NCBI GenBank assembly: GCA_027486755.1
Contig: JAIXOM010000015.1
Coordinates: 1-57,441, forward strand
Length of the DNA: 57,441 nt
From: Comamonadaceae bacterium
Lineage (GTDB): Bacteria; Pseudomonadota; Gammaproteobacteria; Burkholderiales; Burkholderiaceae_C
Reading direction: 5' to 3'
Below the pieces are notes generated by a model, which ran no database searches, was not told the origin of the DNA, and was given only the letters and a program-made list of their open reading frames with translations. A program made the translations under genes and the position numbers. Shown here one piece after another: positions 32,106 to 44,100 of the stretch; position 1 is the stretch's first letter; every line of letters begins with the position of its first letter.

Positions 32106-35100
32106 AAAACATCAAGCGCTGGAGTCCCAGCCATGTGCGGCACGCGTTTCGCCGCATTCGCAGCACGGTTGAACGTCTCGAGGACCGGATTTTGCTGTCA
32201 GCAGAGCCGCTGGTTCAGTTCAACCGCGTCGATGCCGACCAACCCTTGGTGGTGGAGAACCTGGAGCACAGCGCGCAAAAGCGGGCTGCCGATCCGCTGG
32301 ACCTGTCCACCATCTCCAGCATCGCCACCCTGATCGACCTGACGCGCCCGCAGTCGCAGCAAAGCAGCAAGCTCAACTGGACCGGCTCGACCTCCTCGCT
32401 GCTCAAGCTCAACTCCCAGCTGCAAGCCCTGGTGCTCGACTTGGGCGACGGCGACAGCCAGATGAGCCTGAGCAACGACGCCAATGGCATGCTGCGCCTG
32501 TCGCGCATCGACGGTGCTTCGCCCTATGAGATGGTGTTTGCCAAGCCCAGCAGCATTTTGGGCATACGCGGCGAAGGCGGCATCGATCGCCTGATCATCG
32601 ACAACGTCGACCTGGGCACGACCAGCTTGTCGGTCGACGTCGAGTCCATCTCCATTCCAAGCACCAGTACGCTGACCAGCCAAAGCAATGTGCTGCTGAT
32701 GGCCCGCGACGGCTACGCGGGCGATCTGGGCCAGCTCTCCATAGGCGCCGACGATCTGGAGCTCAGCGCCAGCATCGATGTGGCCGGCACCGTGCAGGTG
32801 GTGGGCAATGTGGTGCTGGCCGCACAGGTCTCGGTCGAGCTCGAGCAGGAGGTCACGCTGACCGGCTACTACGAGGTCAACGGCAGCACCACCTCGCGGG
32901 TGCGGATCAGCGACGGTGCGCAGATCACCGCCCAAAGCCTGGCGCTGAGCGCCATCACCGAGTCGCGCTGGGCGCTGGCAGCCAATGACGGCTTGATTGG
33001 CGGGCGGCTGGCCCTCGATCTGGCCCAGACCACCGAGGCGCTGGTGGAAGGCGGCGTGGATATCAGCGTGACGCCTGCCGCCATGGACGACGGCAGCGAG
33101 GGTGTGGGCCTGCTGATCGAGGCCATAGACTGGACCGATGCCTCGGTGGTGCTGGACATGGCCGACGGCCAGATCACCGGCCTGAGCAAAGACACCCAGG
33201 CCGGCCAGGCGCTCGAAGGCTTCGAGCTGGGCTGGACGCAGATCGATGTGGTGCGCAAGACAGTGGCGGGGCTGGGCGGCCAAGAAGACACGGCCAATCC
33301 CACGCGCATCAGCAGTGCCGATGGCCTGGTGCAGATTTCGGCAGCCAGCCTGGACGGCGTGGGCAACGAGGACGGCGAGAACGCCGGCATCTACGGCTCG
33401 GTGATGTCGTCCCTGGTGGGCTTGCACATCAGCAACATCGACCACGATGTGCAAGCCTTCGTCGCCAATTCCAGCCTGGAGATAGGCGCGCTCAATGTCT
33501 ACGCGCTCAATGAAACCAGCGCCCTGGCCAATGGCAAGATCGCCCGCAACAAGGTGGACGGCAGCACTGAGGCCTGGGTCGAAGGCGCTGAGCTCATCAG
33601 CACCGGCGCCATTGCCCTGATCGCCCAGGACCTGGCGAGTTTTACCGCCACCAGCGAAGGCTTTTCGGCCGACATCCCCAAGCTCGACACGCTCAAGGTG
33701 GGCATTGCCTCGACCACCAACACCGTCGATCGCAAGGTCTCGGCCTATCTGCTCAGCAGCACGGTCAGCGCCAGCGAGATGGCGGTGCTGGCCAGTAACG
33801 ACAGCACCCTGAGCGTCTCGCTCGAGTCCATGGCGGTGTTCGACAGTGAGGCGGCTGAAGGTGAAGCCCAGGCCGAAGCTCCGGCCGAAGGCGAGGGCGG
33901 TGGTTCGGGCATGCAGATGGCCTTTGGCGGCACCTTCGCCTGGAACCAGTTCAATGGCCAGGTGCTGGCCTATGTGGAAGACAGCACCTTGGAAGCCACC
34001 GAGGGCGATCTGGCGGTGCAGGCGGTCAACAGCGCTGCGCTCGAGGCCCAAAGCAAAGCCGGCACCGCCGTGAGTTCTGGCGCCGCCGCGGGTGCGTCGC
34101 TGGCCTTCAACGCGGTTGGCTGGGACATGGGCAATATTGCGGCGGCCGGCCTCAACAGCATTTTGGGCACCGACATAGGCGCCACCGCCTCGCCCCTGCT
34201 GACCCAGGCCTATGTGCGCGGCAGCGACCTCACGGTCGCCGGCGAGATGAGCGTGAGCGCCGAAAACACCATGGGCATAGAAGCGCTGATCAGCAACGCC
34301 GCCGATGTGCTGGGCGGCGGCACTGGCATGTCGGTGGGCGCGGCCATGATCTTGGCCAGCAACCGGGTGCGCTCGGACACCCGGGCCTTTGTGGATGGCA
34401 AGAAGCAGTTGGCCGGTGCCGATCAGGCGGTGCTTGATATCGGCGGTGGCTTGAGCGTCTCGGCCGCCGACGATGCCAGCATCAGCGCCGATGTGGCCAT
34501 GTCGTCCAATGTGGCCGGTGGCTCGGGGGCGACGGTGGCCGCCGGCGGCGTGTTCTCGCTCAACGATGTGCGCTCGCAAGTGGCAGCCGATGCCTGGAGC
34601 CTGACCCTGACCACAGGCGGCGATGCCTCCATCACCGCCTCGGCGACTGCGCAAATTTCGGCCACCTTGAGCGGTGAGGTGGTGGCTGCGGCCGAAGAAG
34701 CGGCGGCTGATGAAGCCGCGGCAGAGCCAGCAGCCGATGCCGGAGCCGATGCAGGGACCGATACCGAATCAGGCGATGCCGGCGGCGGCGCCACCTCGGT
34801 GGCCGCCAACGGACTGATCGCCACCAACCGCATCTTGATCGATGCCGACGCCTCGCTGCGCGACAGCATGGTGACCGTTGGTGGCAGCCTGGGCGTGGAG
34901 GCGGAAAACACCGCCACCATAGACGCCGAAAACACCGCCAGCACCGAAAGCTCGGGCGTGGCCGCCGGCGTGGTGCTGGCCTTCAACACCATAGGCTGGA
35001 AGCCGCAAAACATTTTCTCGGCCGCCATCGACACCCTGATCGGCTCCGACGCTCTGGCCCAGACCGACAGCGCGCAGTCCAGCGCCGAGATCACCAACAC

Positions 35101-38100
35101 CACGCTGGATGTGGGCGAAGACCTCACGCTGACGGCCGTGACGGTGCCGCAGATCAACGCCTCCATTGAAAACACCGTGCAGTCCAGCGGCGGCGTGGCC
35201 GTGGGCCTGACGCTGGCCTCCAACCTGGTCAGCGCCGACTCGCATGTGCTGCTCACACCCAAGACCGAAGCGGGCGAGATGGAGTTGCCCGACGACACGG
35301 TGTTTGCAATTGGCGGCAATGTGCTGGTCAAGGCCAGCGACACCTCGGGCATTGTTGCGCGCATAGGCGCGGCCACCGGCAGCGAAGGCAAGGCCGCCCT
35401 GGGCGCGCAACTGGTGCGCAATGATGTGCGCAGCACCGTCAACACCCTGGTCGACAGCGCCGCCATCGAGGCCGAAGGCGATGTGACCCTGCTCGCGCGC
35501 GGCTCGGCCAGCATCACGGCCTTGCTGTCGGACCAGGAACTGCCTGAAATCAAAGAGGCCGATCCGGCCGACGAGGAGGCTGCAGCTGACGAGCAGGCCT
35601 TGGCAGAAGAAGCGGCCGCCGAGGAGGAAGCCGCGGTCGAGGCGGTCGCCGAAGAAGAAGCGTCGATTGAAGAGCTGGCGGCCGCCGAAGAAGAGGCAGC
35701 GGCCGAAGAAGAGGCTGCTGCAGCCTCCATGGCCTTCAAAGGCCTGATTGCCACCAACTTGGTGCTCTCCGATGTGCGCGCCACGGTGCTGGACAGCGAC
35801 ATCAGCGCCGGCGGCGACCTGACCGCGCGCGCCCGCAATGCCGCGCGCATCGAGGCTGAAAACACCGCCAAGGCCGACGCCGACGGCGCGGCCGTGGGCG
35901 TGACCCTGGCCTTCAACACCATAGGCTGGAAGGCGCAGAACGTGCTGTTCAACGCGCTCGACGCGCTGCTGGGCACCAGCATCGGCGACGAGCAGCCGGC
36001 GCAGATTTTGGCCACCGTCTCGGGCTCTAACCTGACCGCAGGCGGCGACCTCTCGGTCGAGGCCGAGGCTAAGGAACAGATCACTGCCACCATCGTCAAC
36101 GAAGCCAATGCCGCCGGCGCGAGCGTGGCCGCCGGCATGGTGCTGGCCAGCAATCTGCTGAATGCGCGCGCCCGTGCCACGGTGGCCCCGGCGCTGCAGG
36201 CCGAGGAAAAAGTCAGCCTGAGCGCGGGCGGCAGCATCACCGTCAGCGCGCTTGATGAGGCCGGCGTGGCCGCCGATGTGAGCATGGTCGCCAGCAGTGG
36301 CGGCTCGGCGGCTGTGGGCGGTCTGGTGGTGCGCAACGATGTGCGCAGCGACGTGTTTGCCGAGGTCGATCGGGTGCAGGGCGAGGCCGGCGAAGACTTC
36401 ACCGTGCTCGCGCTGGAGTCGGCCAGCATAGAGGCCACGCTGAGCGGAGAAACCAAGTCCCTGGCAGCGGCCGAAGAACCGGCCGAAGATGCGGCCGAAG
36501 ATCCGGCCGCTGATCCCGCGGCTGATGCAGGTGCCGAAGCCGAAACCGCTGCGGCCGCAGGCAGTCCTCTGGCCGTCAACGGACTGATCGCCACCAACCT
36601 GGTGCTCAGTTCGGCCCAGGCCCGGATCACGCACAGCGAGCTCAGCGTCGATGGCAATCTGTCGGTGCAGGCCGACAACATCTCCACCGTGACGGCCGAC
36701 AACAGCGCCACGCTGGAATCCGACGGCACCGCCGTGGGCGTGACCCTGGCTTTCAACACCATAGGCTGGAAGCCGCAGAACCTGTTTGCCAACGCCATTG
36801 ATGCCTTGCTGGGCACCGATGCGCTGGGCCAGGAGCAGCCCGCGGTGGTCAGCGCGCTGGTGCTGGCCACCACCTTCACCGTGGGCGGCGATGTGGCGGT
36901 GCAGGCCGGCGGGCTTGACGAGGAAGAAGACGCGCCGGTGGGCTCCACCATCAGCGCGACCATCAGCAACGAAAGCACCGCCAACGGTGGCAGTGCCTCG
37001 GCCAGCTTCGTGCTCGCCAGCAACAAGATCAGCACCACCAGCCAGGCCTGGGTGGGCCCGCTCACCCCCGCGCAAGCGGCGATCGACGGCGCCACGGCAG
37101 CCGCCGACATGGCTTTGCTCGTGGGCGGCAACATGGACGTCTTGGCCACCGATGCCGGCACCATTGAAGCCGAGGTGACCATGGCGGCCACCAGTGGCGG
37201 CGGCACCGCAGTGGGCGGCGTGGTGGTCATGAACGACCTGCGCGGCGTGGTGCTGGCCAGCGTCGACCGGGTGGACTTGACGGCCGCAGGCGACGTGACG
37301 ATCGCAGCCTCTGAGGCCTCCAGCCTGAGCTCGGTGCTCTCGGGCAGCACTGAAAGCCCGCCCGAAGACTCCGAAGATCCCGAAGCAGCCGACGCAGGTG
37401 CAGCCGACGCCGCAGCCGGTGGTGCGGCCGGTGGTGCGGGCGCAGCCAGCCCCATGGCCATCAACGCCCTGATCGCCAACAACGTGGTGCTGGGCTCCAG
37501 CCGCGCCTTGTTGACCAAAAGCTCGGTGCAAGCCGATGGCAGTCTGACGGTGCAGGCCGACAACGTCTCGGAGATCACCGCCGAAAACACCGCCACCATG
37601 AGCTCGGGCGGCTCCGCAGTCGGAGCCACCCTGGCTTTTAACACCATGGGCTGGGAATCGCAGAACGTGCTGTTCAAGGCGGTCGATGCACTGGTAGGCT
37701 CGGAGATCGGTGACGAAGACCCACTGGTGGCACTGGCCAAGCTGGAGACGGTCGAGCTCGACATTGGCGGCGACCTCAGTGTGCTGGCCAGCATGGAGGC
37801 CACGCTGAGCGCCACCACCAGCAACGAGGCCAGCAGCGAAAGCGCAGGCGCCGCCGCCAGCATCGTCGTGACCTCCAATATGGTCAGCACCGACGCGCAG
37901 GCCTTTATCTTGCAGCCCGAGGACAGCGAGGACTACGCGCTCAAGGTGGTCGGTGCGGTGACGGTGCAAGCCGACGACGCGCCCTCCATCGTGGCCGACA
38001 CCGTGGTCACCGCCACCTCCAGCGGCGAGGCTGGCGACGAAGAGGGCGACGGCGACTACCTGCAGGTCGATTACCGCAGCGGCGACGGCGAGACCGAGCT

Positions 38101-41100
38101 GGCCTTTGGCGACCAGGTGATGGTCGAAGACGGCCACGAGGCCGGCGGCAACAGCGGCCGCATCTACCGCTACATGGGCGCGGGCGAGACGCTGGATCTG
38201 TCGGAGGTGAACTACGAGATCAGCGGCCTGTGGTACGAGCTGCTCCCGCCCAAGGGTTTTGTCGGCGATGTGCTGACTTTCCTCGACTCGACCATGCCCT
38301 CGATCGAGCGCGAGATTGTGCTCACCACCATCCCCATGGGCGGGGTGGAAAGCGATGTGGGCTTCAAGCTTGGCGCGGGCTGGGGCGAGCTCAGCGTGGG
38401 CGACTTCTTGAGCGGCGTCAACGGCGACAAGAAGGGCGGCTTTACCGGCACCGAGCAGGGCGTCACGCTAGACACCGGCTCGCTCCTGGGCCGCGCCGGC
38501 CCCGAGCTCAGCCTCGAATTGATCTTCCCCAACCCCGAGCTGCCCTACTACAGCTACGAGGAGGTGCTGGGCACGCTCACGCACGGCGGGCAGGCCCACG
38601 ACTGGGGCGTGCGCGCAGCGGTCGGCTGGCCCGATGCCAAGCTGTTTGACCTGATCAACCTGCCCGCCTTGATTGAGGGGCGCTTTGAGCCGCTGCTGCC
38701 CGAGTTCACCGCCTCGGTCTTTTTTGGCGACTTGGAGATTGACTCACTGAGCTTCCTGCCCGCGCAGTTTGTGGTGCAGTTGCCCACCGTACGCGTGACC
38801 GTGCTGGGCAAGCCGGTGGAGCTGGTCTACAGCAGCGAGATCGTGATCGACACGCCCGACTTCTTGCAGGAGTTTGTGGACGAGGAGCTTGAGCCGCTGG
38901 TGGTCGAGATCCCGATGATGGACCTCGATGCGCTGATGAAGGTGCAGGGCCTGGAAGACCGGGCCGAGGACTATTGGGACGACGCGCTGGTCATTGATGT
39001 CAGCAACCCTGAGTTGCCTTACTTCGAAGAAGAGTTCATCTTCACCACGGTGGAGATGGGCGGCCAAGAATGGGACGTGGGCCTGAAGGTCGGCGCCGGC
39101 TGGCAAGACACCACGCTGCTGGACATGCTCACCGGCGAGGCCAAGCCGGCGGGCATCAGTGCCCTGGAGACCGGCATCAAGATACAGGCCGGTGCGACCG
39201 AGATCCTGGGCTACAACGTGCAAGGCCCCGAGCTCAATCTTGAGCTCATTTTGCCCAACCCCGAGCTGCCTTACTACGAGTACCGCTACGCCCTGGGTCA
39301 GGTGCCGCTGATCCCGCCGCTTGCCGACGAGGCGGGCACGACCGATGCAGCTGCAGCGGTCGATGAAGCCGCCGAGCCGGTCATGATCGACTGGGGCCTG
39401 GAGCTGGCCGTGGGCTGGGAAGACACCCTGCTGCTCGACCTGATCGACATGGAGGCCTGGCTGCAGGGCGATTTTGATGTCCAGATGCCTGAGCTGGACT
39501 TGCGTTTGTACGTGGACCTGCCCGAAGACGGCAGCACGATTGCGCCTTTCCTGCCCGAGGAGTTTGAGGTCGCGCTGCCGTCCTTCAAGCTCACCTTGCT
39601 GGGCACCGAGATGGCGCTGGGCTTTGGCACCTCCTTTACCTTCAAGACGCCCGATGCCTACGCGGCCTACATCGACGCCAGCCTGCCCAAGGGCAAGGCC
39701 AGCTTGCCGGGCCTGGACCTGGACGTCGGGTTGGATGCGCTGCTCAACGGCACCGAAGTCAGCCTGGCCGACATGAAGTTTGTGCCCACCGGCGAGGAGC
39801 TGGTGGTCGACGTGACCGATGTGGATTCGGTCTACGAGGCCCTGCTGGAGGTCATTCAGATCATCCCGGGCAATTACGCGCTGGCCGAGCCCAAGATACA
39901 GGGCCTGGTCTTTGGCATCCCGATCGAGTTTGATGTTCCCATCGACAACTTCTCGACCGAATGGCTGGGCTTTACCCTGACCGAGTTCTCGCTCCAAGAC
40001 GTGCTGCCCGAAAGCGTCTACAGCCTGATCGAGCCCTTTGTCGATACCGAATCGGAGACGGTGGAGTTCGAGCTGCCCACGGTCGACTTGGGTGTGGTAG
40101 GGCCAGCCATTGGCGACTTGCCTTATTTTGAAGAGTCGGTGTCTATAGACCTGGGCAGCGAAGACGAGCCGCTGGAATTTGGCATCAAGGTCGGCGCGGG
40201 TTGGAAAGACACCACCCTGGCCGACATGCTGCTGTCCGAGCCGGTGGAAGCTGGCATCGTGCCGCTGGATCTGGGTGTGCGCTTTCAGTCACCCGGCATC
40301 GCCATCACCGTGCCCATGCTAGACATCGGGCCCTACACCTTGCAGGGCCCAGCGCTCGACATCGAGCTCATCCTGCCCGAAGTCGACCTGCCCTATTTGG
40401 AGTACCAGCAGTCGCTGGGCAAGCTCAATGTGCAGGCGCAGGATGTGGGCGAGACCCTGCCGGTGACCGAGGTGAACTGGGGCCTGGAGCTGGCCCTGGG
40501 CTGGCAGGACATGCAGCTGACCGACCTGGTCGATATGGAGGCTTGGCTAGAAGGCGACTTCTCGGTGGACATGCCCGAGATGGATTTGCGGCTTTATGTG
40601 GACTTGCCCGAAGGCGACGACCTGCCCGAGATCAAGGCCTTCCTGCCCAAATACTTCGACATCGCGCTGCCAAGCTTCAAGGCGACGATTCTGGGCAAAG
40701 AGCTCGCAATTGGTTTTGGCACCACGGTGCGCATTGAGACGCCCGAGGAGTATGCCGACTACATCGACGACAAGCTGGCGCCGGTCCAGGCCCGCTTGCC
40801 GGGCATCGACCTCGATGCGGCGATCGATCTGCTGCTGGCCGGCGATGAGCTCGACGCGCAGGCGCTCAGGGGCTTGATCGCCACCCCCAGCGATGAGGCC
40901 ATTGAGGTCGACCTGACCGACCTCGACTCGGTCAACGACGCTTTCGAGACCCTGATCCAGGTCATTCCTGAGCGCTATCGGATAGCCGACCCAAGCTTCA
41001 GCGGCAAGATCTTCGGCGTCACGGTCGACGCGGACATTCCGCTGAGCGAGCTCGCGCCCGAGCTGGTCGAGTTCAGTCTCTCAGAGATCCTGCCCGAGAG

Positions 41101-44100
41101 CGTGTACCAGCTGATGGAGCCCTTCATCCGGCCCATGGGCTCGGACGAAGACCCGGTGCTGATCACCCTGCCGGAGCTGGAGCTGCCCGACATCGGGCCC
41201 AGCGTGCCCTTTGTCGAGCAGTTCGTCGACCTGCTCAAGACCCTGCCGAGCGAGGTGCGGCTGTTCAACCCCACGGTCTCGGCGGCCTTGCTGGGCATCT
41301 CTATCGAGCAGACCCTGCCGCTGACCGAGGTGGCGCAGTTGATCGCCGACGAGCTGGGCATCGAACTCTTTGCCTTCGAGGTCAACGAGGACTACCCGAG
41401 CGAGAGCTACATCGAGTTCAGCATCCTCGAGGTGATGGACCAATTGCCCGAGACGCTCCAGGACATCCTGAGCTATCTGATCGACGACGAGGAGCCCGAA
41501 GAGGGCGAAGAGCCCAAGGAGCCGATGGAGCTGCGCGCCATAGAGCTCGACCTGGGCGACTTCACGCCCAAGGGCATGCAGCAGTACGTGCCCTATGTCA
41601 AGCTGGGCACGGCCCTGCTCAACAAGCTGGGGCTGAAACTGCCCTTCCTCAACCTCGATCCGCAAAGCAGCGACCCGGTGGCCGAGGCCGAAACCGGCGA
41701 TGCCGGGAGCGACGAGACGCCGCCCGAGACCGAGACCGAGGTCGTGGGCGTTGTGACCTTGACCTGGACCACGGCCGAAGAGGCGCTGGCCCCAGCGACT
41801 GCGGTCAACGAGGTGCAGACCCTGGCGCTGGACATCGACACCAGCCTGGGCCTGGGCAGCGATCGCAGCTTCAAGCTGGCCCTGGGCAAGAGCAAGGTCA
41901 CCGATGCGATTGCCGTTCTGCCCTTGGGCAGCACGGCCGCGGCCGAGCAGCAGCAGATCACGGTGCTGCAGTCCGATGTGAACAAGCGCTTTGCGCTCAA
42001 GATCGGTGATTGGAAGTCTTCGGACATCATCTACTCGGGCAACCCCGAGTTTGACGCCAAGAAGATCGGCGACGAGCTGGCCAAGCATCCGAGCATCGTC
42101 AGCGCCAAGGTGCGCTACGGCACCGACGCGCAAAGCCGGCGCACCTTCACCATCGACTATGTCACCGAGGCCGCAGCCTCGCCCAACTTGGCGCAGCTCG
42201 AGGTGCTTGCGGGTGCCACAAATCCCGGCAAGCTGGCCTTCGCAAGCAGCACCCTGCGTGATGGCAGCAGGGCCCACACCGCGGCAAACCAGGCGGCACT
42301 GATCCAGGCCGCGCTCGACAAGACCTTGGGCTCAGGCCTGATCACCGTGAGCACCGGCACCGAGGGCGGCTACCGGCTCACCATGGGCGGCCGCTACGCC
42401 AACACCAACCTAGACCAGTTGCAGGTGCGCGATGCCACAGCCGGCGTCAAGGCCAGCACCGCCACCCAGACCGAGGGCAAGGCCGCGACCGGCCCGAGCT
42501 ATCTCATTGATTTGCAGGCCCAGGCCGATCAGGAATTGTTCGATCTGCGCTTGACCATCGCGGGCGTCGAGTACACGGTGGACGATGTGGCCGTCGGCGT
42601 GACGGCCAGCCAGCTTGCGGCCAAGCTGGCGTCGGCGCTAGATGATGCAGGCAAGACCCTGCTTGAAAACGGCATCAAGAAACCCACGGTCAAGCTCGGC
42701 AGCGAGTCGGGCCAGTGGCTGGTGGCCTTTGCGGCTGGTACGGCCGAGGTCGAGATCCAGACCACCTTGAAGAAGCCTCCGGTCGAGGAGGCGGGCCCCG
42801 ATGCGGGCACGGACATTGGCACAGACACCGGCACGGATGCTGGAGCCGACGCGGGCACAGACACCGGAACGGACACCGGCACAGACACCGGCACCGATGC
42901 CGAGACCCCGACCGAGCCCGAGCTCGACTGGGTGGACGCGACGCAGCTGGTCGCCCGGGTCGAGGGCGTCTCCGAGCTTCAGGTGCTCGATCTGAACGTG
43001 GCACCGGGCACGCTTGGGGCCGACTCGGTGTTCAGCCTGGCGCTGGGCAAGACCAAGGTCACTGACCCGATCGCGCTGCTCAGCCTGGGCGAGAAGACCA
43101 ATGAGCAGCAGGTGCTCAAGATCATCAACACCCAGGCCAACGTCAACAAGCGCTTTGTGCTCAAGCTCGGTGACAAGACCTCGGCGCCGCTGAACTTTGC
43201 CAACAGCCCGCTCAAGGACGCCGAGACCATACGCGCGGCGGTGGCCGGCCTGCTCGGGGTCTCCGCGCCCAAGACCGGTGGTCCGGTCACGGTCAAGTGG
43301 GACACCTCCAACAACGTCAGCACCTTCACCATCAGCTTCAGCGGCTCGCTGGCTGCGCGCGACATCGCCCAGATCACAGCCGAGCGCGTGCCGGTGGTCA
43401 GTGCCAGTCTGGCGCCCAACACCCTGGCGTTTAACACCCAGACCCTCACAGAGGGCAATGCGGGCTATACCCGCGAAGACCAGGCCGCGCTGGTCCAGGC
43501 CGCGCTCGACACGACCTTTGGCGAGGGCCAGATCACGGTGTCGGTGGCCGAAGACGGCAGCTACCTGCTGGCCATGGGTGGGCGCTACGCCAACGCCAAT
43601 GTCGAGCAGATGCGCGTCATCACCGACGCGGCTGCGGCTGCGTTTGCTCAGGCCACGGTCAGCACGCTGCGCGAGGGCAGCACCGTGGCCGTCAACCAGG
43701 GCTACAGCGTCACCTTCAAGAAAGAGTTCGGCGAGCAGCGCTTCCAGCTCTATGTGAGCGGCAACAAGGTCTTGCCGCCCACGCCCTTTTATTTCAACTG
43801 GGCCGAGAACCCGACCAATACCATACGCGACCTCAAGGCCGAGTATGTGCGGGTGCTCAACTCGCCGCAGGCCAATATTCAGGCGCTCATCGGCGCGGGC
43901 AAAGTCGTCACCGCCGACGACATCAAGGTCACGCGCGACACCAGCTACAAGGGCACAGGCAATCGCTACCAGGTCGAGCTGGTGGGCCAGCTGGCCGGCA
44001 AGAGCGTGCCCGAGCTGCGCATGACTTCGGAGAAGCTGTCCTACAGCTTCACCCCCACCCAAGCCGGATCGAGCCGTACCGACGAGACCCAGCGCATCGA

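Noticed and set aside
34423..38137. Two very long overlapping minus-strand frames (over 1,100 codons each) opposite the giant gene
   Set aside because: Their proteins are low-complexity Ser/Ala or Gly/His/Gln strings mirroring the plus-strand repeats. The plus-strand frame has the expected motifs and operon context. They are GC-bias shadows.
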